Source: Picochlorum sp. 'celeri' (Eukaryota > Chlorophyta > Trebouxiophyceae). Taken from it: DNA of 64,000 nt. The DNA is taken from NCBI GenBank assembly GCA_010909725.1, contig JAACMV010000005.1, positions 682,001 through 746,000 of the forward strand, read 5' to 3'. A program made the position numbers and the translations under genes. Shown here piece after piece: positions 50,936 to 61,968 of the stretch (position 1 is the stretch's first letter; each line of letters starts with the position of its first letter). The notes under the pieces are model-generated. The model saw only the letters and a list, made by a program, of their open reading frames with translations, was not told where the DNA came from and did no database searches.

Positions 50936-53140
50936 GATGTAATTGCTCATGTTTAGAGTGATCAGTATAATCCTCAAAAAGCAGATGGTTACTGACATGG
51001 CACTGTTTCTCATGAGGTGCATGAGAGGGTGCTGTCCTGTCAACACTTTGTCAGTCAACACAACTGCCCTGCACTCAGAGCATGTCCTCCGTCCGCCCCG
51101 ATCAATATATGTCCCGATATTTTACTCATCGACCTCCAAGACCAAAATCAGGCAGCCCGGATCCTTTGAGCCCGGCAAGTATGATCAAATTCGGGGGAAT
51201 TGCATTAGACCACAAAGTTCTACATGTATTCCTCCAGAACAGATGGCTTTTTTGACTGGTCCAACTGTTGCAAAAAGAAATATTTTCATGGTTTGGATGA
51301 AAGAGTCAGTCGGTTCATGAGTACATTTAGCATGCCGAGAATCAATCAACACCGTCCAAAAGAGTGGCCAAATCTGAGTTATTCAGCAGGGACCATCAGA
51401 TGAAGGTTTTCGTCTCACCGGTAGAGCATCAGGAATCTACCTGTGACCTTTCTCACGGGATGCAACTTTCTAACATATTGATACCATCAATATTGCTTCC
51501 GTTGGGGCTCGTTTCCATGGCTGAGTTGATTGAGTGTGTAATCTGATGGGGAGAAGGAAACTAAGACCTGCTAACAAGTGTGGGTCAAATCTTTTTTGTA
51601 CCCACCAAGCGTTGACAGCCAAGCGAGTTTTCTAGGTGAGATAGTCATTGTGACCCCATTCATAGCATCCTTGCTTCGATCCTATTGATTGAAGACCCGT
51701 GTCTCGTCTGTGCTGGACCTGAAGCTCCGTTGAAAGAAGGCCTGTCTGTTGTCTATTCCAATTTCCAGGTTCGCTATGTGTACACTGAGACAGAGTAGGA
51801 TATATCGGATAGTAGGGTAGCACTGGCATCTCAAATGGAAGTGATTTGAAGAAAATAAATGGTGGATTTGACTGACAGGATCGCTTTACACAATTAGGAA
51901 GCAGTCGACAAATATCAGAAATCATGGCACCAACCATAGCTCACTTTCAGCACCTCCAGGTGACAGAAACCTCCCTCCTTTGATGGTTGAGTCCATACCT
52001 TCAATTGACCTCTCAGCACATAAAACCCAGCATTATATTTACCGATCATATGAGATAAAACAAAAGGATCGAGAGAATCACGAAGATCTGCCGAAACAAA
52101 AGGAAGGTATAGGTTGGAATGACTCACATCGATACTGTGGGAAATAGAAGACAAGAAGATTGTAATCAATCACACAGCGGCCAAAGCGCCAAGAGATTCG
52201 CCTCTAAGAAAGAATAGAGCATTATCTCGAAGCCAAGGATACCGGATTGATGCACACCAAGCATTGCAAGGAAGGGTATGACTGGAAGTGAGCAACACTC
52301 AGGTACCCCAAAGGATCTCAGATGTATCACGGATACTGCGACCAAACGCGGATATACGAAGAAGACAACACCGATCAAATGACTGAGGAATCATATATAG
52401 TATGATGAAAGGAATTAATGGCGCTTAAGAGCAAGAGAACGGTGATGAGTGCCCCACAAGACATCTGATACTAGCCTCCTGCCCAACACACAGCAAACAA
52501 ATTGCACTGTTAATTGACTTGGGGACGTTGAATCACATGGACCATCTATCATAATGATATAGTTTTCTGTAATTGCGTAGGGACTAGGGACATGGCATTG
52601 CCTTCAATATCGGTGCACACTCGAACTTCTACAGACCTGGCTACAGTTCTCTGTTGGTCAACACATCTGCCACGTATTTAAAGCACCTCTTCCGTCGGCA
52701 ACGACCAACATATGTCCACAAACTGCCCTGTCTCATGTTCAAGTCCACAAGCAAACACCCCGTACGTTTGGAACCATCTGTCTATGTCCAAATATTTGAA
52801 GTATTCGCATCAAACCATGCGTTCAAACACATGGGCTGCACCATCCCATCTCGCATGAGGCTGGTCGGTCCAGAGACGCCCCCGAACGAATCCTCGAATC
52901 TATGTACGAAATTTGAAATCAAGACACTGATCCCGATGAAAGGCAGGTAATCAAAGACAGCATCGCGGGAATGTTTTAATCATTTAGTTATGGTTTCAGC
53001 CTAAATCTGGGGTTTCTTCATCGTATGGATGGGTATAGGGAGAGGCGTCTCCATGTGATTTTCCAGTACTTCCGAGGTGTAATAGTGTTCATAAATATCA
53101 AAATATTCACCTTGATACCGTCCCATCATGGTATCGAGCA
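50936..53140. repeat. Gene-poor block with two diverged copies of one element
   Basis: About 2.2 kb with no intact gene. Segments at about 51047-51260 and 52650-52870 are homologous. Both carry GTCAACAC, then a CCGTC segment, then ATATGTCC; translated in the same sense they share STSK, a run around EP.xYxQI and CxxPxxM..xGP. Each now sits in a short broken frame. Three overlapping minus-strand open frames between 51632 and 52378 may be remnants of one longer gene. I cannot assign a family; a decayed mobile element or pseudogene pair is likely. Confidence 0.5.
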
Positions 53141-54241
53141 ATGGAATCGCGAGCATTGTCATTTCGGGAGAATTCTCCTTTAGAGGAGGAGAAAAAGCAC
53201 GACGACAGCGTCCCCCAGGGTGACCTTTGGTATGCGACGCTTGCAGAGGTCTCACGGCAGATTATGATGATACATTCAGAGCCAGGTATCACTGTAGATG
53301 CATCCCAGGCGTCTTGTGTCTCGGAACCCTGGCCTGAGACACAGTGGCAGACTGCTTTCAAAATACTGGTGTTTGAAATGCCCACGGCATTGCAGAGCAG
53401 TGCAGCACAGAAGGATGATTTGGTCTTTTTACTCGATACAATCAGAAAAAGGGTTATCACTCGGCGGCGGAAGAAGGATCCATCGGCGTTGTTGGATGAG
53501 TTTTCAAACGCAGATGATGTGATTGATTGGAAGGCATCAGTCATGATGTACATCATCATGCACACGACATTTCGATTCTCTGCTCTGGTTGATACTGTGA
53601 AACATCTCGACTCACGTATCCAATCAGTGATGAAATGCTCGGGAATGCTGTCTTGTTCCTCTGGTGAGGTGTCAAGAACAACAACTGCGCATTCTGTTCT
53701 GCCAACAGAGGCAGTCTTTAGAGAATCCAGCGCATATCCAGATATAGTCTTTTTAAATCTTGAAGATACATTGGATTCAAGTATTGTCCTTGGTAGAGAT
53801 ATGTGCTTTGCATGCGTGCTTGGAGCTGATGTCCAACATTCATGGGGTGTCAGCAGCAGGCACCAGATGGAGTCATCTGGGCACCGGAAAAGCTCGCCAG
53901 GAATTGGTACTCAAGTTTTTAGTGGATATGTGACGTTTGATCAGATGTATAAAGCGACGGAGGACAATGTAGCACATCACGTAGTCAACAAGCTTCAGAA
54001 ACTAAACATACTGCAGGGTGCTGACAAGCATCCTGTGACTCGGCATACTCTTGATCTCCGGGGGTATCAAGACTCTGGGATTGCACATGTATCGGCAGGA
54101 AGGATTCTTCAAGAAGAGGGGCGTGATGATGACACTGGAATAGAGATATCTGTGAAAGACTTGCACGTGTATACCTTTGAATTCATGGCAGTGCAGATCT
54201 GCAGGCAGATCTGTGAGATGCAGTCGAAAGACGCATGTTGA
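53141..54241 (+). CDS. DUF2045/KIAA0930-like protein
   Basis: 366 residues from ATG 53141; an out-of-frame ATG lies 13 bases upstream. By memory of the animal KIAA0930 (C22orf9) family, several blocks line up in order: an N-terminal W..LAEVSRQ, DDLVFLLDTIRKRV, a VIDWKASV motif, YPDIVFLNLEDT..SS, and FSGYVTFDQMYKATEDNV. The pattern of aromatic and acidic residues agrees, but overall similarity is low. Function of this family is unknown. A Ser/Thr-rich linker (about 165-200) and a second near 245-255 separate the blocks. Low-complexity is limited, composition matches neighbouring genes, and there is no intron, so coding is well supported even if the family call is tentative. Confidence 0.6.
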   Translation: MESRALSFRENSPLEEEKKHDDSVPQGDLWYATLAEVSRQIMMIHSEPGITVDASQASCVSEPWPETQWQTAFKILVFEMPTALQSSAAQKDDLVFLLDTIRKRVITRRRKKDPSALLDEFSNADDVIDWKASVMMYIIMHTTFRFSALVDTVKHLDSRIQSVMKCSGMLSCSSGEVSRTTTAHSVLPTEAVFRESSAYPDIVFLNLEDTLDSSIVLGRDMCFACVLGADVQHSWGVSSRHQMESSGHRKSSPGIGTQVFSGYVTFDQMYKATEDNVAHHVVNKLQKLNILQGADKHPVTRHTLDLRGYQDSGIAHVSAGRILQEEGRDDDTGIEISVKDLHVYTFEFMAVQICRQICEMQSKDAC

Positions 54242-54322
54242 ACCGAATTACCGTGCCTGTGGCATTAAATAATTTTATAAATACATGTATAATTGATTGT
54301 AGTTGACAGAAGAGGAACTGCA

Positions 54323-54711
54323 ATGGCGAAACATCACCAAGACTTGATCATGTGTCGAAAGCAGCCTGGCATTGCTATTGGTCGCTTATGCGAGCGTTGT
54401 ACGTGTTCGTTTGAGTATGCATGTGTGTGACATGGCATTAATATTTCTCTAAATGTTCAGGTGATGGCCGCTGCGTTATTTGTGATAGTTTTGTCAAACC
54501 TGCGACGCTTGTGAGGATTTGTGACGAGTGTAACTATGGCTCCTATGCTGGTCGATGCGTCGTGTGTGGGAACATTGGGGTGGCTGACGCATACTATTGT
54601 AAGGAGTGTACGAGTTTGGAGAAGGATAGGGATGGGTGCCCGAAGATTATCAATCTTGGAAGTGCTCGAGTTGACATGCATTATGACAAGAAAAAGTATG
54701 GATACAAGTGA
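54323..54711 (+). CDS. PHF5A: PHF5A / SF3b14b spliceosome subunit
   Basis: Core component of the U2 snRNP SF3b complex that helps hold the branch-point helix. Spliced as 54323..54398 and 54461..54711 (62-nt intron, GTACGT..TCAG), giving 108 residues, the family length. Exon 1 encodes [25 protein letters not shown] and exon 2 completes the Cys codon, then [13 protein letters not shown]. All CxxC knots of the three-zinc fold are present ([21 protein letters not shown]) as is the [12 protein letters not shown] motif. It is one of the most conserved proteins here. Its gene ends seven bases before the stop of the convergent U32 gene. Confidence 0.97.
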
Positions 54712-54717
54712 TGTCTG

Positions 54718-57651
54718 TTATGTTCTCTGGGAGGCTGCAGTCTTTTTCATGGAATCCTTTGACTGTTCTTTCTTCACTTCAAAAGATCCTGAGGATGCGC
54801 CGTGGCATCTTCCATTGGCATCAGGTATTGTATGGATCCAATCTGTGAATGTGTGGTGTCCTCCTGGTTTGGACAAGATATCCTTGTACCCCTGAAGAAT
54901 ACTTTTGACGATATGGGGTGGCTGGTCGACGAGCTCTATCCTATATATCCCTGCATTGTGCCGGGAAAAGTCTTGAATGTAGTTCAGTCCAGACTGAGCA
55001 GAGCCCTCGAAAACCGTATTTCGACATCCCATGTCTGCCTCCACAAGATGGTCTCTTCCTGTTGTTGGGTCTCTGATATGAATTGTATGGTGCTCACAGG
55101 GCCTTCCGCAATCTTTGTAACTATTTCCGTCCGAGAGATAGCGGGCAAATATGCAGTGCTCTGTATGGAAAATTGGGAGGTTGGAATGAAGAATGATTTC
55201 CATCTGCTGGCTGCGATTCTGCAAGCCTTCTAGGATACCAGAAATTTGTGCCGAGTTGCAGTCGTATGTCAATGCTAATGATTCCAGACCAGAGTTAAGT
55301 AAGAGATCTGCAGTGATGATGTTTGTGGCATTCAGGCTGAAGTCTCCCTCCAGTGCTGGTATTGGAGCATTGTTGGCATCTGGTACCTGTGCCCCTGGTC
55401 CTCCGAGAGTCATGAAATGGTGCAATAGACCTGCGCTTCTGATTAATAGTGCATCAGCGCCTAATGTAACGTAGAAAATCCATAGATACTTTTCTTCTGG
55501 CTTCATGATTCGAGGTGTTGCCACAATAACCCTCTTTCCAGCATGCTTCACTTTCTTGCAACTTTGCTGCAAGCCCTTGACTTCAAGAAAGTCCAGGATT
55601 ACTTCCTCTAGCCAGTCTACCTCAAGAGCTGCATCTACTTGGGCTGGTGTTCTACACAGGATTCGTAAACGGGGGCTCTTCATGCCATTATGAATTGCTG
55701 GCATGTCCTTTGATGCAATTTGCTTGCGTTCGTATTCCACAAGCTGATGAGCATCTGGAAACTGTGATACATCTGGCATAGTACTGGTGGCGTGCAGAAG
55801 GAATGGGGCCAGTGCTCTGCGTCTGGCATCTTTGATATCCTTCATGCTGATGAAGATGTCATCATCATCAAAATGAAGATACTGGCATGTCTCCATGACA
55901 AATGAACCTTCGTCTCCCAGATGGACTCCAATTGCTTTTTCAATCATGTCCTGAGTTACTGGACGCTTTGATGCTTTTTCTACACTATTCTGTGTATATG
56001 CACTGTGTTGTAAATCACCATCTTTAATTTGAATTTCTAAAGGCTTGCCAATGCCATGGAATAGGACTGAGGCGTTTAATGGCTTTCGTCTCCGAGATCC
56101 AGATGACACTGAGGTATATGATGCTTTCAATCGAGACATCAATTTTGGATCTTTGTTTTTCCACACGAGATCACCTGCGCGTATGGTTGAGAGATCAACC
56201 GGAGATGGGCCCAAGACAATGTCCACTGTGTCCCCAGGTTGTGCAATGTCAACTGACATGTTGCTCTTTTTAGAAAACATACGAAAAATCGCCCCACCTA
56301 CTTCATCTGACTCAGGCATGCCTTGATCAATGACAAGTCCATCTCCTCGCTTCAGTTGAGTATTTACATGCAATGTAAATCTCTGTTTTGCTGCATCCGT
56401 CCCAAGGATTTCTCCTGCATATACACCTCTGTGTCGAGGATTTCTTCCTCGAACGAGAGTCTGATGTTTTGGTCCCTTCAGAAATCCATGAGTCAAGCCG
56501 GAGTGGGTTGCATCTTGTCCTCGTGCAAACGTTGTTTGCAGATCATGCCACATGTCATCATCCACAAGTCTGAGTTCTTCGTCGGTATTGCCATCTTGGA
56601 TTGCACGCCAAGCTTTATCAACTGCCTCCCTGTAGACTTGACATGTTATTGCGACATATTCTGGACTCTTAAGCCTTCCTTCAATCTTTAATGATACAAT
56701 TCCAGCACGTATCAGCTCTGGCATGAGATCTGCTGCAGCCAAATCCTGTGGACTCAAGAGATATTTTTGATCAGCGAGATCTTTGAGTTCACCATCTACA
56801 ATCAATCCATACGGAAGTCGACATGCTTGCGCACATTGGCCTCTATTCGCAGATCTACCACCCCACGCCTCTGAGGAAAAACATTGCCCTGAGTAGGAAA
56901 CACACATGGCTCCATGAACAAAGGCTTCAATTTCTACATTGCTATCCCAGGTTTGATCAGACATCTCTGTGATTTCTTCAACAGACAGCTCTCGTCCCAC
57001 AACAACACGATGCATACCAAGATTTGATGCAAATTTCAAGCCTTCAGCACTGGTCACAGTCATTTGCGTTGAACCATGAATCGGTAGACCAGGGGCACCC
57101 GTTTTAATGAGCTCCACCGCCCCCAAGTCCTGTACAATGACAGCATCAACACCAGAGGCTGCTGCTTTCTGAGCATTGATAACCATATCAGCAAGTTCGT
57201 CATCAAATACCAGCACATTCAGGACCAGATATCCTTTTAAGCCTCTCGTATGCAAATACTCCATGACAGCTGGCAATTCATCCGGATCAAAATTCTCTGC
57301 CCTTGCGCGTGCGTTAAAACTACTAACCCCAAAATATACTGCATCAGCACCATTTTCACATGCAGACATCAACTGGGGCCATCCTCCAGCGGGGGCCAAA
57401 ACCTCTGGTTTCTTCAAAGTTCGAAGTCTCCCTGAGGGAACAATATGCTCCTCTAAACCCGTCGGCTTTTTATAAATGGCTGGGTTTTTCCTCAAAACCT
57501 TGTTTTTTGAATTATTTTTAATCGCTACATTCTTATCTTTCGGAGCATTGGCCCTGCATATGAGAGCACGACGTTGCCGGCATGTCTCTCCTTGTGGCCT
57601 TGAAGAAGGGCTGGGCGGCACTGTCGACAACGTTAGGCACTCAAGACCCAT
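54718..57651 (-). CDS. Peptidase U32-family protein, probable plastid RNA hydroxylase
   Basis: 977 residues, single exon, starting MGLECLTLSTVPPSPSS with a Ser/Arg/Lys-rich, plastid-like leader. The U32 core begins near 80: PEVLAPAGGWPQLMSACENGADAVYFG, then VHGAMCVSYSGQCFSS and GGRSANRGQCAQACRLPY with the conserved Cys cluster. Bacterial relatives (RlhA/TrhP, formerly YhbU-YegQ group) hydroxylate rRNA or tRNA bases rather than cleaving peptides. The second half is a DUF3656-like and C-terminal extension present in plant homologues, ending with CGRPCEHHTIHIRD and a DMGCRNTVF motif. Length matches plant proteins of this type. A translation-related plastid role is inferred. Confidence 0.9.
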   Translation of the reverse strand: MGLECLTLSTVPPSPSSRPQGETCRQRRALICRANAPKDKNVAIKNNSKNKVLRKNPAIYKKPTGLEEHIVPSGRLRTLKKPEVLAPAGGWPQLMSACENGADAVYFGVSSFNARARAENFDPDELPAVMEYLHTRGLKGYLVLNVLVFDDELADMVINAQKAAASGVDAVIVQDLGAVELIKTGAPGLPIHGSTQMTVTSAEGLKFASNLGMHRVVVGRELSVEEITEMSDQTWDSNVEIEAFVHGAMCVSYSGQCFSSEAWGGRSANRGQCAQACRLPYGLIVDGELKDLADQKYLLSPQDLAAADLMPELIRAGIVSLKIEGRLKSPEYVAITCQVYREAVDKAWRAIQDGNTDEELRLVDDDMWHDLQTTFARGQDATHSGLTHGFLKGPKHQTLVRGRNPRHRGVYAGEILGTDAAKQRFTLHVNTQLKRGDGLVIDQGMPESDEVGGAIFRMFSKKSNMSVDIAQPGDTVDIVLGPSPVDLSTIRAGDLVWKNKDPKLMSRLKASYTSVSSGSRRRKPLNASVLFHGIGKPLEIQIKDGDLQHSAYTQNSVEKASKRPVTQDMIEKAIGVHLGDEGSFVMETCQYLHFDDDDIFISMKDIKDARRRALAPFLLHATSTMPDVSQFPDAHQLVEYERKQIASKDMPAIHNGMKSPRLRILCRTPAQVDAALEVDWLEEVILDFLEVKGLQQSCKKVKHAGKRVIVATPRIMKPEEKYLWIFYVTLGADALLIRSAGLLHHFMTLGGPGAQVPDANNAPIPALEGDFSLNATNIITADLLLNSGLESLALTYDCNSAQISGILEGLQNRSQQMEIILHSNLPIFHTEHCIFARYLSDGNSYKDCGRPCEHHTIHIRDPTTGRDHLVEADMGCRNTVFEGSAQSGLNYIQDFSRHNAGIYRIELVDQPPHIVKSILQGYKDILSKPGGHHTFTDWIHTIPDANGRCHGASSGSFEVKKEQSKDSMKKTAASQRT

Positions 57652-57920
57652 TTTTCGTCACTAAAAATACTTATTTCCTTATGTATCTGTCAAATAGCTG
57701 CATGCTACTGGCATTAGAGCATGTACTCTGATGTGATGCATTTGCAGTTCAGGCAATTGTCTTGCAAGGCGCCACCCACCCCTCTGCCTTAACAGGGCAG
57801 GTTGCTGGATGGTCTTGTGCGTGAATTCCACCGATCTCTACATCGATTGATATTTCAAAAATTCAGTATTGATCTCAGGGAGGTGATTGAAACAATCCGG
57901 GAAATTTCCATGTCGGCGAC

Positions 57921-59451
57921 ATGAATCGAGTTGCAATAGCTCTCGGAAGCAACTTGGTACGTTTGTAGGAACAGACCGATACACAGGTCTTCAAAATGGC
58001 CTACATTGAAATAGTAAAGTAGATTGGTATCCATGAGATCCCTATTCATCGTCAGTAACGTGCAGGGTGATAGGACGAAGAACCTTGCTACTGCACTGAA
58101 GCGTCTTCAGGCAGAGTATGGGGAGCAGATAACCGTTGAAAAAGTGTCTCGGTTGTATGAAAGTGCTCCTCAATATGTAACAGACCAACCCGCGTTTCTC
58201 AACGCAGCGGCAGAAGTCAAAACAACATTGTCTCCTCTGTCCCTCTTGTCTGCTCTCAAGACAATTGAGAAGGATTTAGGAAGATCTTTCGGTGCTGACC
58301 AGATTCGATGGGGGCCTCGACCGATAGATTTAGATATTATTTTCTATGAAGAAGAGCAAGTACTTGAGGGCGATGGCCAGCTGATTGTGCCTCACCCTCG
58401 GTGGCAGGAGAGAGATTTTGTCAAAGCCCCACTTGCTGACCTGACACCCTCGGTGGGGGATGCAGTTCCACGCGGACTAGATAAAGCTTTAGTAGCAGCA
58501 AAGAACTTATGGAATGATCAAGGGGGAGAGAAAGCGCTCAAAAAATATTCGAAAGATGCACAGCTATCATGCGTGCTTCCATTGGGGCAAATGGATACAT
58601 GGAGTTGGAGTCATCAGACCAGCGTCATGGGAATTCTCAATGTGACACCGGATAGTTTTAGTGATGGGGGGCAGCATGTCAACGTTGATCATGCTATTTC
58701 TGCTGCATTTGATATGGTCAGCGATGGAGCAGATATTATAGATATTGGGGGTCAATCAACCCGACCAGGTGCCACTCAGATTGATCCAGATGAGGAATGG
58801 AAACGAGTAGAGCCCGTGATCAAAGCCATTCGGTCAGAACCTTCGCTTCTTAGTGTCCCGATATCAATTGATACGTTTTACAGCGATGTTGCTGAAAAGG
58901 CGGTGGCAGCAGGAGCAAATATTGTGAATGATGTTTCTGGGGGCACAGCAGATCCCAGAATGTTTCGTGCAGTCGCTGACATGGATGTCACCTATATATT
59001 GATGCATATGCGTGGGACGCCCAAGACGATGCAAAATTCGGAAAATGTACAATATACCAATGTGTGTGAAGATGTTGCCGCTGCCCTAGAGGCGTCATGC
59101 CGTGCTGCTGTAGAAGAAGGCATTGAATCGTGGAGAATCGTACTAGATCCTGGTATCGGGTTTGCCAAGAATCACGAAGGGAATGTAGATCTTGTAGCCC
59201 ACTTGCCTCGACTGAGATCCTGCATTGCAGAGCCATACAAAAACTTGCCCATTCTTCTCGGTCCTTCAAGGAAGAAGTTCCTCGGTACGCTAATAGAAAG
59301 GGAATCTGGGCCTCCAATGGAGCGAGATTGGGCAACGTGTGCCATCTCTGCAATCAGTGCAATGAGAGGAGCTAATATCATCAGAGCGCATAATGTGAGG
59401 GCAGCAAAGGATGCAACCATGGTATCTGATGGTATTATGCAACACTTGTAA
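57921..59451 (+). CDS. Bifunctional HPPK-DHPS, folate biosynthesis
   Basis: Two exons: 57921..57956 and 58066..59451 (109-nt intron, GTACGT..GCAG), 473 residues. Exon 1 gives MNRVAIALGSNL; exon 2 starts GDRTKNL, together the HPPK signature GSNLGDR. The pyrophosphokinase domain ends with RWGPRPIDLDIIFY. The dihydropteroate synthase domain starts at VMGILNVTPDSFSDGG and has DIGGQSTRPGA, VPISIDTF, NDVSGG, HMRGTPKTMQ, and LGPSRKKF. There is no DHNA domain, as in plants, where this fused enzyme is mitochondrial. The N-terminus here is too short for a typical presequence, so either it is cytosolic or an upstream start is missed. Sulfa-binding residues were not assessed. Confidence 0.95.
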
Positions 59452-59482
59452 ATATGAACATGTTTTACTATCGGAATATATG

Positions 59483-60424
59483 TTACACATCCACTGTGAG
59501 AGGTTCCCCAGCCTTTGGGACAAACACATGTGCATCTACTGAAGGAGAATCTCTAATCTGGCCTTCCAACAATGATGGTCCACCTGTTTCAGAAATAAGT
59601 GCCGCCAAGGGTCCGCTTCCATCAAACTCTGCATTCATCAATGCGATCACAGCTTTTGGTTTGAGAAGTTGGAGCAATGGGATGTTCTCGCTGGTTCCCT
59701 TGACCAAGTCATAGCCCAGCAATGATTGGGTACAAGGAGGGCTCACAACAATATCACATGCCCCGATCTTGCGAACAGAATCAACATTATAATCTGCATG
59801 AGGTTCATAGTAGACTGAAATTCCATCCTTTTCTGAGATGACAAACCCATTTTCTCTCTTGCTCCACGGAGGCCCAACGAGAGCACCTTCTGTAGCCTGA
59901 ACTGTAATCTTTCCATCTAAAAGAGTTACCTTCTCACCGTGATCTAACTCATATACACGTTTAAATCCAATATCTCTGCTAACTTTGGCCGCTGAAGGAG
60001 ATGCAACGATCGGAATATTTGCATTCTTTTGAACAAGCGCCTGCAAGGTTGGCTTGTGAGCATGGTCATCAATGCTCATGGTCAACAGGACAAAATCAGT
60101 GGTCTTGGCAATCTCGTCCAAATCAACCTTTTCTGGAGTTGTAACCCGCTTGGATCCAGAGTAAATGAAATCCAGACCGCCAAATGTCAGATTTCCCACC
60201 AACCATGGATCCACCAGCATTGTGGCTCCACTGTTTTGAAATTTGGCAGCCCAACTATTCCCCTCGTATGAGGTATATGTCAATGAACCCTTTTCTGCAG
60301 ATACTCTGGATATATTTTGTGTTGAGTTGGAGCGAATTCGCCCACTCATTCTCACAAATGAGCGTGGTAATGGTCCTCCTGTTGTCCTGCTGGCTCTGCT
60401 GGCCACACACATTCTGCTAGCCAT
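59483..60424 (-). CDS. Metallo-beta-lactamase-fold hydrolase, plastid type
   Basis: 313 residues. The first ~45 residues (MASRMCVASRASRTTGGPLP) are rich in Ser/Arg with no acidic residues, typical of a transit peptide. A beta-lactamase-fold domain begins with a YEGNSWAAKF and VDPWLVG block, followed by the region where HxHxDH normally lies. Here it reads LTMSIDDHAHK, so the first His is replaced, and the site keeps Asp-Asp-His and a further His. Further blocks (ALVGPPWSKRENGFVI, VYYEPHADYN) match plant and cyanobacterial proteins of the same group, which are uncharacterised. Loss of one ligand may be normal for that group. It converges on HPPK-DHPS with about 30 bases between stops. Confidence 0.8.
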   Translation of the reverse strand: MASRMCVASRASRTTGGPLPRSFVRMSGRIRSNSTQNISRVSAEKGSLTYTSYEGNSWAAKFQNSGATMLVDPWLVGNLTFGGLDFIYSGSKRVTTPEKVDLDEIAKTTDFVLLTMSIDDHAHKPTLQALVQKNANIPIVASPSAAKVSRDIGFKRVYELDHGEKVTLLDGKITVQATEGALVGPPWSKRENGFVISEKDGISVYYEPHADYNVDSVRKIGACDIVVSPPCTQSLLGYDLVKGTSENIPLLQLLKPKAVIALMNAEFDGSGPLAALISETGGPSLLEGQIRDSPSVDAHVFVPKAGEPLTVDV

Positions 60425-60858
60425 GGCGTTCCTCCGTCGATTCTAGAGTTCCTTTATTTATTCGTTCCACACCGTCTCCAATAAAATGTACGTGATATGA
60501 TCTGACTGCACATTGGTATGGAAGCCAAGATCTAGAGAGCAAGATCTGGATCAATGGACCGCATTCAGTGTCTGCCCCTCATTCGGATTCCCCGGTCAAA
60601 CCACTCTTTCCATGGGGCGAGTTCACAGTGGTACCTACCCATGATTATGCACCCACCATAATGCATCTATACAATCATCTTTTGATGCATGCTCAAGCGT
60701 AGACATTGGGTTTTACAAGGTATGTAATTGAACAATAGCAGTATCTTTTCACTCAAAGGATGGAATACGCACAGTACTCACGTAGTAATAATAATGCAAC
60801 AGGTATTTCAAATCAACACGATAAACAACCATGGCCAGAGCCAAAACACTTGCTGCCC
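60425..60858. other. Intergenic, tandem minus-strand genes
   Basis: About 430 bases between the beta-lactamase-fold gene start and the ZIP gene stop. A plus-strand frame from 60728 overlaps the ZIP gene antisense and is not convincing. I see nothing else in it. Confidence 0.4.
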
Positions 60859-61968
60859 TCAAATAGACAGGAGGATGAATGAAAACGCCATGACACCCAT
60901 ACCTGCCAGACAAGATACCGTCACGTATTTATTATTCGGATCAAACGAAAATGCTGCGGGGAGAAGCTCCATGACGGATATGTACACCATGATCCCAGCA
61001 ACAAGACCAAATGCAATTGCAAATGCCAAATCGCCTGCATCTCGGAAGGCAAAATATGCTATCATACCGCCAAGTGGTTCTGCCAAGCTTGGAATTAACG
61101 TCCAGAAAAATGCTTTCAGTCTTGAGCCTGTTGCATAGTATACTGGCATGGCGATACAAAAGCCTTCAGGAATATTATGAACGGATATGGCAATTGCAAT
61201 CGTTGCACCGAACTTTGAATCTTTCAATGCTCCCAAGAGTACAGCCATGCCTTCTGGAAAGTTATGAACAGCCATGCTCACAGCAACCAACAGGCTCATC
61301 CGCTGCAATATCTTTCGCTTTTTCAACTCTGCATCATCCGTGTGGGTCACACCTTTATCTTCCTGCTTCAGGTCGAGCTCTATCGGGGCGAGACTATTAA
61401 AGTCCTTGGGAATGACATCACATCCGACATCGGTCGCGTCTTGACCCACAGGAATGCCAGTGTCCTCATCATGCTCGGCAGTGTCATCACTAGGTGGACA
61501 CTCAATATCCTTCTCATCAGCAGATGATTGAACATCTCCCTGCTTGCCTTTGAAACTTCTTCTAATTCTTTTAAAGCTACGACTCGCCATCTGGAGTGAC
61601 AGGTTTGCATATGGCGACGCCATCTTGCTAACCTTGTCAAAGACAAAGACCAGTGTGCACCCAGCATAGAATAGCAGCATGGCATATCGTATCGCCGCAC
61701 CCTCCGAGTATCCAGCCGCTTCAAACGACCCAATACACCCTTCTACTAAAATTTCTACGAGAGATACAAATATCATTAATCCAGCCGCAAATGCAAGCCC
61801 GATGCTCAGCCAGACAGTGTTGGATTGCTTCAAGAAGATGACTGCAAGGAAACCAACCATGGATGCCGCTCCAGCGATACAAACCATTGCAAATGCTATT
61901 CCAACATTGTTCTCTTCGCCCGTAGGGTATGCCATAGCATCGATGGAGGTGTCATTCGCGTCTGCCAT
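60859..61968 (-). CDS. ZIP-family metal transporter
   Basis: 369 residues with eight likely membrane helices and a long hydrophilic loop (about 125-215) between helices 3 and 4, rich in Asp/Glu/Lys with few His. The signature metal-site helices are complete: SMAVHNFPEGMAV (helix 4) and SVHNIPEGFCIAM (helix 5), both H-N-x-P-E-G, the pattern of the ZupT/GufA branch. Earlier helices keep GLAFAAGLMIFVSLVEIL. Expected to import Zn2+ or Fe2+/Mn2+ into the cytosol. The N-terminus starts MADANDTSIDAMAYPTG with no signal peptide, so the first helix acts as the anchor. Confidence 0.93.
   Translation of the reverse strand: MADANDTSIDAMAYPTGEENNVGIAFAMVCIAGAASMVGFLAVIFLKQSNTVWLSIGLAFAAGLMIFVSLVEILVEGCIGSFEAAGYSEGAAIRYAMLLFYAGCTLVFVFDKVSKMASPYANLSLQMASRSFKRIRRSFKGKQGDVQSSADEKDIECPPSDDTAEHDEDTGIPVGQDATDVGCDVIPKDFNSLAPIELDLKQEDKGVTHTDDAELKKRKILQRMSLLVAVSMAVHNFPEGMAVLLGALKDSKFGATIAIAISVHNIPEGFCIAMPVYYATGSRLKAFFWTLIPSLAEPLGGMIAYFAFRDAGDLAFAIAFGLVAGIMVYISVMELLPAAFSFDPNNKYVTVSCLAGMGVMAFSFILLSI

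Noticed and set aside
51632..52378. Reverse transcriptase or transposase remnants in the gene-poor block
   Set aside because: The three overlapping minus-strand frames show none of the catalytic motifs of these enzymes.
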